This document shows, in pieces, positions 44,810 through 52,798 of a stretch of DNA of 64,000 nt. Numbering within the stretch: the first letter of the stretch is position 1; the number at the start of each line of letters is the position of its first letter. This DNA is from JAGOPY01 sp964619555. GTDB taxonomy: Bacteria > Bacteroidota > Bacteroidia > Bacteroidales > JAGOPY01. Position numbers and translations under genes: made by a program. The notes below the pieces were generated by a model, which worked only from the letters and a program-made list of their open reading frames with translations, was not told the origin of the DNA and did not search any database. The DNA lies in contig CAZUDV010000004.1 of the NCBI GenBank assembly GCA_964619555.1, positions 1 through 64,000 of the forward strand. Reading direction: 5' to 3'.

Positions 44810-45577
44810 ATGAAGGAAATCAGTACACCAGCCGAAAAAGATACAGCAGACACGAAAAAATCCCGGCCGCTGCATAATATTTTTACTGCGGTTCCCCCCA
44901 GCTATGATTTGATCAACCGCTTATTTACCTGGCGGCTGGATGAACGCTGGAGGAAAAAGGCAGCAGGGATATGCCTGGAGGGCAATCCGAAACACGTCAT
45001 GGACCTTTGCACCGGCACGGGAGATCTGGCCGTACGCTTCGCTAAAATAGCCGGTCCCGGCACGGAGATCACCGGTTATGACTACAGCCAGCCGATGCTG
45101 GACCTTGCTCAGGCAAAATCCGTCAGAAAGCGTACGGAGAAGATCCGGTTCATGCTTGGGGATGCGGCCGACATGCCATTTCCGGATGGATATTTCGATT
45201 CCATAGGCATCGCGTTTGCTTTTCGGAACCTTACTTATAAAAATAAGGATTCGAAAAGATTCCTGGCGGAAATCATTCGTGTGCTTAAGCCCGGGGGCAA
45301 ATTCGTGATCGTGGAGAGCAGCCAGCCGAAAAATCCGCTCTGGCGATTCCTTTTCAGGGTTTACACCAAGACAATGGTTTACTACATGGGCAGCTGGATC
45401 TCAGGAAATAAGACAGCCTACCGTTACCTGGCCAATTCGGTCATCGATTATTACAAGCCGGATGAAGTTGTTACCCTTCTGAAAAAAGCCGGTTTTTACG
45501 ATGTGAAATATATGCCTCAACTGGGAGGGGTTGCCGCGATACATGTAGCCATATCTCCCAATCCTGCAGCTATTTGA
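44810..45577 (+). CDS. menG: Demethylmenaquinone methyltransferase (UbiE/MenG)
   Basis: MenG methylates demethylmenaquinone in the last step of menaquinone synthesis. The 255-residue SAM-dependent enzyme has the family N-terminal signature YDLINRLFTWRLDERWRKKA, the SAM-binding glycine motif DLCTGTGDLAVRFA and GIAFAFRNLTYK with the typical C-terminal GVAAIHVA. It ends in an 8-nt overlap with the M16 peptidase gene on the other strand. Bacteroidetes lack ubiquinone, so menaquinone is the expected substrate. Confidence 0.94.
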   Translation: MKEISTPAEKDTADTKKSRPLHNIFTAVPPSYDLINRLFTWRLDERWRKKAAGICLEGNPKHVMDLCTGTGDLAVRFAKIAGPGTEITGYDYSQPMLDLAQAKSVRKRTEKIRFMLGDAADMPFPDGYFDSIGIAFAFRNLTYKNKDSKRFLAEIIRVLKPGGKFVIVESSQPKNPLWRFLFRVYTKTMVYYMGSWISGNKTAYRYLANSVIDYYKPDEVVTLLKKAGFYDVKYMPQLGGVAAIHVAISPNPAAI

Positions 45578-48368
45578 TGATCTTCGGTTCACCGAACCCG
45601 ATCTTGTCAAGCGGTTCCAGTTGTGTAGCAGCATCCCCCGCAACCACATAGTACATCCGCTCCGGATCAATGTATTTCTGAGCCAGGGTTTTGTGTTGTT
45701 CCAGGGTCATTCCGGCCACCACTTTTTCCTGTTCCCTGATATAGTCTTTCGGCAGGTCGTACATAGTGATCTCCTGCAACATTCTCAGCTTTGCCCCCAG
45801 TGTTTCGAATTCCCTGGCCTTGGATTTATTGAGTGAATTTTTGGTGAAAATCAGATCGGATTCCGGTATACCCTGCCGGTATTCTTCCATCAGTCGTTTA
45901 AAGATCTGGACGGATTCCAGGGTTGCGGAAGAGCGTACACTGGACGAAGCAGTGAATGTGCCTTTTACGTATGAACCGGAGATGTTGGTCCGCGCACCGT
46001 AAGTGAAGCCTTTCTCCTCTCTTAAAACGAGGTTGACATTGCTGTTAAAGGATCCTCCCAGTTTATGATTCATCACGGTGGCAGCATAGTAATCCGGGTC
46101 GTACCTGGAAAGACCGGGTGCTCCGATATTTATGACCGACTGCTTGGCGCCCGGGACATCCACAAAATAGATTTCAGAAGTTGAAGGGGGCAACGGTTCC
46201 GGGTAAACCGGGAACACGACTTCTTTGGAAACCCAGTTCTTTTCCAGACCTTTGAGGGATTCCATAACCATTTCCTGAGTAATATCGCCTGCAATCTGAA
46301 AATTAGCTACAGCGGGCGAAAAGTTCCTGATGTAATAAGATTTCAGATCTTCGATTGTGATGCCTGCGACACTTGATTCATTTCCCTGCCGGTCGACGGA
46401 GAAAATATGATCCTGACCATAGACCAGTTGCATGAAGGCATCCCTTGCCAGGGCATTAGGATCGGCCTTAGCCCTGAGCAGCCGGTTTTGCAACCGGGAT
46501 TTAGCCAGTTCGAATTCTTCCGTATCCCACCTGGGTTCCAGGAGCATCTCCTCAACCAGAGCCAGGGTTTTATAATAATTCCGGGCCAGTGTATTAGCGC
46601 TGATGGTAATATCGGTTGCCGAGGCGGAAATATTGAGGTATGCACCGAGCTTTTCAATTTCTTCTTCCAGCTCCAGCGGCGTCTTATTCCGGGTACCTTC
46701 CATCATCAGTTCGGTGACCAGCAGCGCCGTGCCGGATTTCTCCAGGGGGTCGAGGTAGTGTCCGCCTTTCAGCACGATAGTGAATTGGACCAGAGGTAGT
46801 TCATTGTTTTCAATCCCCAGGACCCTCATGCCATTTTCCAGTTTCTCTTCCCAGACCACCGGCAGGGTAATGGCGGGATCAGGCCCATCCATGGGCATTA
46901 TCTTCCGGTTAAAGGAGGAAGGTGTCTGCGGGATTGGTCCCTCTTCCATTTCCTCGATCGAAACCTGTGTCGCATTGCTGATGTCTTCTTCTTTGACTCC
47001 TGCATCGACAGAACCTTCGGCGGCCAGGCTGAGCTGTCCTTTCGGGACAAAACTGGTGGCCAGGTAAGGTTTATCCTTGATGTATTTTTCGTAAACCCTG
47101 AGGATATCCATCCTGGTAACAGCTTTCATCTTCTGAATATCAGTCAGATAGTACGACGGGTCACCTGCATATTCATTATAGGAGGCCAATTGGAAGGATT
47201 TTCCCAGTACGCTTGCGATCCCGTTATAAAAACCGGTTTCCTGGCTGGCTTTGATGCGCTCTACATCTTCTTCCGTAAATCCTTCTTTCTCAAACATTTC
47301 AAAGGCCTCGAAAATGGCTTTTTCAACCTCGCTGAGACTTATCCCTTCATTGGCAGTAACAGTGATAGTAAATGAACCGGCGATTTCAAGACTGCTGTTA
47401 TAAGCATTCTGGCTGGTGGTCAGCTTTTTATCTTTTTCGAGGATTTTATAAAGAGGGGCCTTTTTGCCCTGGGACAATAGTTGTCCGAGGTAGGAGAGCG
47501 GGTAAGAATCGTCGCTGTATTCTTCGACGGTCGGCCAGATCATTCTGAACTGAGGAGCCCTGGCGAAATTATCCTCGTGGAATAGTTTTTTCGTTTTATC
47601 CAGCTTAACGGGTATTGCAACAGGGTCTTTCACTTCATTACCTTCCGGAATTTCCCCGAAATATTTTTCAATAAGCTGTTTTGCTTCATTGACATCGAAA
47701 TCTCCTGCCAGGACCAGGGTGGCGTTATTAGGGACATAGAATTTCTGGTGGAAGGATTTAACATCATCCACTGTTGCATTGAACAGGTCTTCCATTTCAC
47801 CGATCACTGTCCAGCTGTAGGGATGTCCTTTCGGGTAAAGATTTTTAGCGACGACTTCCTGGGTAAAACCATATGGGCGGTTGTCGTATGACTGACGTTT
47901 CTCGTTTTGCACGACATTTTGCTGGACGGCAAAGGATTTTTTAGTGACGGTATTGATCATAAATCCCATACGGTCGGATTCCATCCACAGTATCTTTTCG
48001 AGGGCATTTTTAGGGACAACTTCAAAATAGGTGGTAGCATCGTTGGAAGTTCCGCCATTGAGGGTGCCGCCGGCGTCCTGTATTAATTTGAAGAACTGGT
48101 CTTCGGGCACATTTTCGGAGCGTTGGAACATCATATGCTCGAAGAGGTGGGCAAATCCGGTCCGTCCTTCGATTTCCCGGTTAGACCCGACGTGGTACTG
48201 TACGGCAAGGGCAACGATCGGGTCAGACCGGTCGACATGCAGGATTACGTCGAGTCCGTTGGGGAGCTGATATTTTTCGTAATCGATTTTCACTTGCTTG
48301 TCTTCCGGGTTATTAGCAGCCAGGAATAGTATAACCATTGGCAGGAGCAAAAATAAATTTCTTTTCAT
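45570..48368 (-). CDS. M16 family zinc metallopeptidase, two-domain
   Basis: This 932-residue secreted or periplasmic peptidase is a fusion of two pitrilysin (M16) modules. The first module carries the inverted zinc motif HxxEH as H74-L-F-E77-H78, with the third ligand expected near VVQNEKRQSYDN. The second module (from about 505, ENGMRVLGIENNELPLVQ) has no such motif and is the inactive half that completes the chamber. A signal peptide lies at the N-terminus (MKRNLFLLLPMVILFLAA). It probably degrades peptides. It is divergent from the secreted gene at 48680. Confidence 0.93.
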   Translation of the reverse strand: MKRNLFLLLPMVILFLAANNPEDKQVKIDYEKYQLPNGLDVILHVDRSDPIVALAVQYHVGSNREIEGRTGFAHLFEHMMFQRSENVPEDQFFKLIQDAGGTLNGGTSNDATTYFEVVPKNALEKILWMESDRMGFMINTVTKKSFAVQQNVVQNEKRQSYDNRPYGFTQEVVAKNLYPKGHPYSWTVIGEMEDLFNATVDDVKSFHQKFYVPNNATLVLAGDFDVNEAKQLIEKYFGEIPEGNEVKDPVAIPVKLDKTKKLFHEDNFARAPQFRMIWPTVEEYSDDSYPLSYLGQLLSQGKKAPLYKILEKDKKLTTSQNAYNSSLEIAGSFTITVTANEGISLSEVEKAIFEAFEMFEKEGFTEEDVERIKASQETGFYNGIASVLGKSFQLASYNEYAGDPSYYLTDIQKMKAVTRMDILRVYEKYIKDKPYLATSFVPKGQLSLAAEGSVDAGVKEEDISNATQVSIEEMEEGPIPQTPSSFNRKIMPMDGPDPAITLPVVWEEKLENGMRVLGIENNELPLVQFTIVLKGGHYLDPLEKSGTALLVTELMMEGTRNKTPLELEEEIEKLGAYLNISASATDITISANTLARNYYKTLALVEEMLLEPRWDTEEFELAKSRLQNRLLRAKADPNALARDAFMQLVYGQDHIFSVDRQGNESSVAGITIEDLKSYYIRNFSPAVANFQIAGDITQEMVMESLKGLEKNWVSKEVVFPVYPEPLPPSTSEIYFVDVPGAKQSVINIGAPGLSRYDPDYYAATVMNHKLGGSFNSNVNLVLREEKGFTYGARTNISGSYVKGTFTASSSVRSSATLESVQIFKRLMEEYRQGIPESDLIFTKNSLNKSKAREFETLGAKLRMLQEITMYDLPKDYIREQEKVVAGMTLEQHKTLAQKYIDPERMYYVVAGDAATQLEPLDKIGFGEPKIIK

Positions 48369-48645
48369 GACAAAAAATTTTCGATAAAGCTATGAAAAAG
48401 TTCTGTGTGAAAAATCGTACTACCACTATAGTGGTACTACAGTTTTTATTCTCTTTTTAAATCCACCTCCTTTTGAAACGAAACCATTTTTAACAATTTT
48501 TTGTATAAATGGTAAAGAAATGTAAAATTTTTAACAAATCGGAATTACCTATTTAGATTAAAGTGATTAATGTATTGCAATCATTATCAGTAATTAAGAA
48601 TGGTTCTAAAATAGGTGAGATTAAGATCAGGAAGAATTTAACAAA
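48369..48645. other. Divergent intergenic region with palindrome
   Basis: The roughly 310-bp gap between the M16 gene and the secreted-protein gene is AT-rich and holds no gene. It carries a 16-bp perfect palindrome TACCACTATAGTGGTA (48421-48436) preceded by AAAATCGTAC. The 22 bases at 48411-48432 recur exactly at 51293-51314 beyond the next gene. Confidence 0.8.
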
Positions 48646-48653
48646 TACTTTTG
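48646..48653 (+). promoter_or_regulatory. Possible -7 box of the secreted-protein gene
   Basis: TACTTTTG matches TAnnTTTG 27 nt before the ATG at 48680. The -33 position shows only TTA at a 22-nt spacing. Confidence 0.4.
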
Positions 48654-48679
48654 CCAACCATATTTAAATAGTTATATAC

Positions 48680-51259
48680 ATGAAACTGAAAATATACCTT
48701 GCACTGATCATAATGACTTTATTTGTTCAAGCTGCATTTGCAACAGATACCATAGTCAAAGTAAGGTTTAACAACCCTCAGTTCAATTGCACCACGCAAA
48801 TATTGAATGTAGATGTTGAATTTCAATGCAATATTGCCAACCAGAAATTATACGGTATCAATTGCCGGTTTATTTATCCCGACAGCCTGCTGGAATTTAT
48901 AAATTTCAATGAAATTGCAACCGGATATGCTGCCACCGGCACCGTGCCAATTCAGAATGGATCCGGTGCAAACTTCGGATATACCGGCGTTTATGATTTC
49001 GTAAACAAAGCGATCAGCAAGTATGGAACTCCTACTGCGAATTTATCCACAACAGGGTGGACCAAAATATTCGCCATCAACTTTCACGTTGATGATGTCA
49101 ATGCTTACAATTCAACAAATTTATTTTCCTCTCTTACATGGGACCTGGATATTGATCAGACAGGTTTTTTAACCCCACAGGGAGTAGTCATAACCTTATG
49201 GCGAGGAGGTGATTTAAGTTCCCCGACCATTGAGCAGGTTTTTCATCATAACTGGCAGAACGATAATATTTTGGGACTTCCATTTGGTTTCCCGGTCAAT
49301 AATACCAGTATATCAACGGTCTGCGGATATGCTCCCCGAACCATCCTGCCGGAAGTTGAGCTCTTTACTACCGGCCCTGTGGATATCCCGGTGAAGGTGC
49401 TGGATTTTGACAATATCGGTGAATTTTGCCTGACATTTGAATATGATACGACTGTTCTAACCTTTACCGGTGATACGACCAATTCCATATTTAACCCGAC
49501 TAACGGATATCTGAATATTACCGATACGATCAGCAGCGGAAGCAATCACAAGATAATCATGGCATATGACGGGCTGGGAATTACCCTGCCAGATAGTTCT
49601 GTCATTGCGATCCTGACATTTAATACGGCTTGTGGCAGCACAAACCTCAATTGGATAAACGGCGATACATCCTGTTATTTTTTAAATAATGTGAATTATC
49701 CTTTATGGGACTTGCCCTATTCGGAATACTATACGAATGGCAGTGTGGAGCTTGAAGTCACTGCCCCTGTTACAAAAATCGATTCCACTGTTGCCACGGT
49801 TGGTTCGCTGGTAACTTTCGCTGTCAAGGTCTGGAAATTTGAAAATATTCAATCCGGTTCGCTCACGCTGGATTTCGATCCCGATGTATTAAGCTTTTTT
49901 CAGGCCATTCCGAACGACGTTATTGCTCCGGCTTTTACGAGTCAGATTATTGGTTCAGGCCGGCTGACAATGAGTTGGACTGGCTCTAATACCACTTTGC
50001 CGGATGGAAGTATTTTATCTTACTTGGTATTTTCAAATATCGGCGGTTCAACACCCTTGATGTGGTTTGATACCGGAGCCTCGTGCCAGTATATAAGCAG
50101 CATCACCAATATGGCGCTGAATGATTTGCCCACATGCGATTATTACCATAATGGAAATATTGCCCCTTCGGTATTTGAATGGACAGGAGAGGTGTCCAAT
50201 GACTGGAACAGTTGTGGAAACTGGGAATATGGAGTGGTTCCCGACAAGTTTACCGATGTCGTGATCAATACAAGCAGTGGAAGGATCTTAAATCCAAATT
50301 TTAACGGGGATTTCGTGGTGGGTGAACAATGTAAGAACCTGACGATATATGGCAATACCCAGTTTTCAATTTCGGGAGATTTAACGATTGAACCCGGACA
50401 TAAGGTTGAAATGACCGGACCAGGGATACTTCAGATAGGAGGCGACTGGACCAATTCGGGCATTTTCATTCCCGGATCAGGTGTGGTGGAATTTTATGGT
50501 ACTACGAATTCATCCATAGCGCAGGGTGTTCCACCCCAGAATTTTGTCGACGCTTATATTCTTAGCACCACAGAAGCCACTATGACCCAGATTACAGGAG
50601 GAACGGCTGGCCCGACCGGCGATGATGCTCATAGCGATGTAAGTTTGGGATTTAATTTCAATTACCTCGGCATTAATTACTCCCAGGCCAGGATCAATAC
50701 CAATGGGTGGATTTCGCTGAATTTATCGGGAGACGATGTTCAGTCAGCCAATAACATGATTTTATTTGATACGCTATCCCCGACTACCGTCCTGGCTCCC
50801 TGGTGGGATGACCTGAAAGCCGATGAAAGCAGTTCCATCACGTATAAAACGGAAGGTGCTGCACCTGATCGTGTATTTATTGTCCAGTGGCTTGGAGTTC
50901 TATCTTTTAAAACCAATTCGACAGCACGGTTGAATTTCCAGGTTAAGCTCTATGAAACCACCAATGTCATCGAATTCTGTTACGGTGAAGCAGGGACAGG
51001 GACCCATTGTTCGACCGAAGGAGCGTCTATCGGGATAAAGGATGCAACCGGCGGACAGGGCAACTATCTGGAAGCAAGCCATTATTCCACCAACCTGATA
51101 CTTCCTTTCCTGTCAAGTGCATATGACTGGCCGGAAGTCAATTATCTTTTCACACCACCTATAGAAAATGATGAGGATCTATTTTACAAAATGTTGATCT
51201 CAAAAACATCGGGGGAGGTGTCGATTCAAAGGGATGTGCGGGTAACCGGGCAGGAGTAG
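48680..51259 (+). CDS. Large secreted protein with cohesin-like repeats
   Basis: This 859-residue protein has a signal peptide (ending QAAFA) and beta-rich repeats. Three related domains at about 22-190, 225-355 and 365-495 contain alternating strands such as FCLTFEYDTTVLTFTGDT and SGSLTLDFDPDVLSFF, and the second and third end in DLP...YYTNGS or YYHNGN. They resemble cohesin or Ig-like adhesion modules. A segment at about 498-610 (WNSCGNWEYGVVPDKFTDVVINT) recalls the N-terminus of surface glycan-layer proteins. A later region has TNGWISLNLSG. No recognisable T9SS C-terminal domain is present: the protein ends GEVSIQRDVRVTGQE, which may be a truncated form. Function unknown. Confidence 0.75.
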   Translation: MKLKIYLALIIMTLFVQAAFATDTIVKVRFNNPQFNCTTQILNVDVEFQCNIANQKLYGINCRFIYPDSLLEFINFNEIATGYAATGTVPIQNGSGANFGYTGVYDFVNKAISKYGTPTANLSTTGWTKIFAINFHVDDVNAYNSTNLFSSLTWDLDIDQTGFLTPQGVVITLWRGGDLSSPTIEQVFHHNWQNDNILGLPFGFPVNNTSISTVCGYAPRTILPEVELFTTGPVDIPVKVLDFDNIGEFCLTFEYDTTVLTFTGDTTNSIFNPTNGYLNITDTISSGSNHKIIMAYDGLGITLPDSSVIAILTFNTACGSTNLNWINGDTSCYFLNNVNYPLWDLPYSEYYTNGSVELEVTAPVTKIDSTVATVGSLVTFAVKVWKFENIQSGSLTLDFDPDVLSFFQAIPNDVIAPAFTSQIIGSGRLTMSWTGSNTTLPDGSILSYLVFSNIGGSTPLMWFDTGASCQYISSITNMALNDLPTCDYYHNGNIAPSVFEWTGEVSNDWNSCGNWEYGVVPDKFTDVVINTSSGRILNPNFNGDFVVGEQCKNLTIYGNTQFSISGDLTIEPGHKVEMTGPGILQIGGDWTNSGIFIPGSGVVEFYGTTNSSIAQGVPPQNFVDAYILSTTEATMTQITGGTAGPTGDDAHSDVSLGFNFNYLGINYSQARINTNGWISLNLSGDDVQSANNMILFDTLSPTTVLAPWWDDLKADESSSITYKTEGAAPDRVFIVQWLGVLSFKTNSTARLNFQVKLYETTNVIEFCYGEAGTGTHCSTEGASIGIKDATGGQGNYLEASHYSTNLILPFLSSAYDWPEVNYLFTPPIENDEDLFYKMLISKTSGEVSIQRDVRVTGQE

Positions 51260-51292
51260 AGGATTTCGGGCTGTATTATTTTTTGGATGACG

Positions 51293-51328
51293 AAAATCGT
51301 ACTACCACTATAGTCGTAGTACGATTTT
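51293..51328. terminator. Bidirectional terminator hairpin
   Basis: AAAATCGTACTAC (51293-51305) pairs with GTAGTACGATTTT (51316-51328) around a 10-nt loop. With A residues on the left and T residues on the right it can serve both the + gene ending at 51259 and the - gene ending at 51372. Its left arm repeats 48411-48432. Confidence 0.88.
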
Positions 51329-51371
51329 TTTAAAGCCAGCCGATTTCCATCTCAGATAAATCGACCTTTAT

Positions 51372-52715
51372 TCATAGTTTGATTATCTTCTTCACAATGA
51401 TTTGGTTTTGAAGAGATATTCGGATGAAATAGATGCCTGCGGGCAAATTACTAATATCCAACTCCAGGGTTTCATTGTTCAATTGTTCTATTGTTCTATT
51501 GTTGTTTGATACCAGCACCTTTCCGTAAATATCCACCAACTCTAAACTTTTCAACTCAACTTTACCCTTTGAACTTTGCACTTTGAACTTTGAGGTGGTC
51601 GGGTTAGGCCACACCTGCACAAAATCCTTCCCCTTGTCCCCTTGTCCCCTGGTCTCCTCTACGCCACTCAGGAGGGTATACTTCAAAATGGTATTGTTGT
51701 TGCCGCAAGCATATCCGCAATTTGGGGAAAAAAACATGATCGACCCTAGTAATTCACCGCTTTTTGGATGAGGTTGTTCTTCCCACACGACGTTCGACCA
51801 GTAATAATTGGTCTCCGGGATGTAGCCATAGTCCCAGGCATTGGAGGTATGATAGATATGGCCATCGAAGGTGGTTGCCCAAAGTTGGTTGGTATCGAGT
51901 GCATGCAGGCACGTGATGGCGTCTTCGTCGGTGCTGTGGATTTCAGGCCAGTAGTAGTCATAATCCACAAAACCGCGGATTTCACAAAGATTTCCAATCC
52001 ATCCGTGGTCTTTATCGATGAAGAAAACCGGTCCGAAGTATCCGCAATGGATTACAAATTCGGGGGTTATGGATTGCTGGCCCGGATCCCAGTAAAAGAC
52101 CTGTATCCCTCCGCAAAACCAAACTGCTTCCTCCGTAGCGCTGATCCCGCTCCAGTAATTCAAATGACCGATATCGATCTGGTTAACGCCTTCGGGCGTG
52201 ATCTGCCACATGTAATAGCTTTCATCCGTTGTGACATATCCGGTGTCTGATCCTGGTGCAAATGAAATGTCAGTCACAGGACTGCCCGTTGCACCATGGT
52301 AAGCCCAGGTATCGCCGCCATCATGGGTGACCATGATAAATCCATTGTGGTCACCAATGTATCCATTTTCGGAATCGAACATCCATATGGCATGGCAATA
52401 ATCCCAGTGTGTCTGGATTTCCCAGCTCTCCCCCCCATCTTCAGTATGGAAAATGAGAAATTCCAGTTCCTCATTCTGTTGCAGGCTGGTCACCCAACCT
52501 TCGTTTTCATTGATGAAAAACAGGTCGAGGTAACTGCCATAATAGGGTTCACCGCCGATGTAAATGGTGTCGGTCGGGGTATTTGGCATGTTGGGAAAGA
52601 GATCGGTCCAGCCGTACTGCTGCCCAAGTGCCAAGTTCAAAGGGCAAAGTGCAAAGAAAAGGCTTATGGCCAGAAGCTTGAGGCTTGTAACTGATTTTTG
52701 GCTTTTTGGGTTCAT
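51372..52715 (-). CDS. YCF48/BNR-like propeller protein with T9SS sorting signal
   Basis: This 447-residue T9SS cargo has a signal peptide whose hydrophobic core (SLFFALCPLNLALG) is encoded by a heptamer repeat. Repeats of the YCF48/BNR type follow (FHTEDGGESWEIQTHW, TGVSHDGGDTW-like THDGGDTWAYHG, ENEGWV). These form beta-propellers in surface proteins. The C-terminus is a type A sorting domain (VWPNPTTSKFKVQSS to IIVKKIIKL), with the KVQSSKGKVELKSLEL linker produced by ACTTTGA repeats. I chose the ATG at 52715 (MNPKSQKSV). It is the first of five minus-strand T9SS genes that share this C-terminal cassette. Confidence 0.88.
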   Translation of the reverse strand: MNPKSQKSVTSLKLLAISLFFALCPLNLALGQQYGWTDLFPNMPNTPTDTIYIGGEPYYGSYLDLFFINENEGWVTSLQQNEELEFLIFHTEDGGESWEIQTHWDYCHAIWMFDSENGYIGDHNGFIMVTHDGGDTWAYHGATGSPVTDISFAPGSDTGYVTTDESYYMWQITPEGVNQIDIGHLNYWSGISATEEAVWFCGGIQVFYWDPGQQSITPEFVIHCGYFGPVFFIDKDHGWIGNLCEIRGFVDYDYYWPEIHSTDEDAITCLHALDTNQLWATTFDGHIYHTSNAWDYGYIPETNYYWSNVVWEEQPHPKSGELLGSIMFFSPNCGYACGNNNTILKYTLLSGVEETRGQGDKGKDFVQVWPNPTTSKFKVQSSKGKVELKSLELVDIYGKVLVSNNNRTIEQLNNETLELDISNLPAGIYFIRISLQNQIIVKKIIKL

Positions 52716-52798
52716 GGCTGATATTATTTGCTTAGACCATAGGGCATAGGGCATATTAACACTACAATCCATGCTCTTAGCCCTAAGCTCTATGCCAG

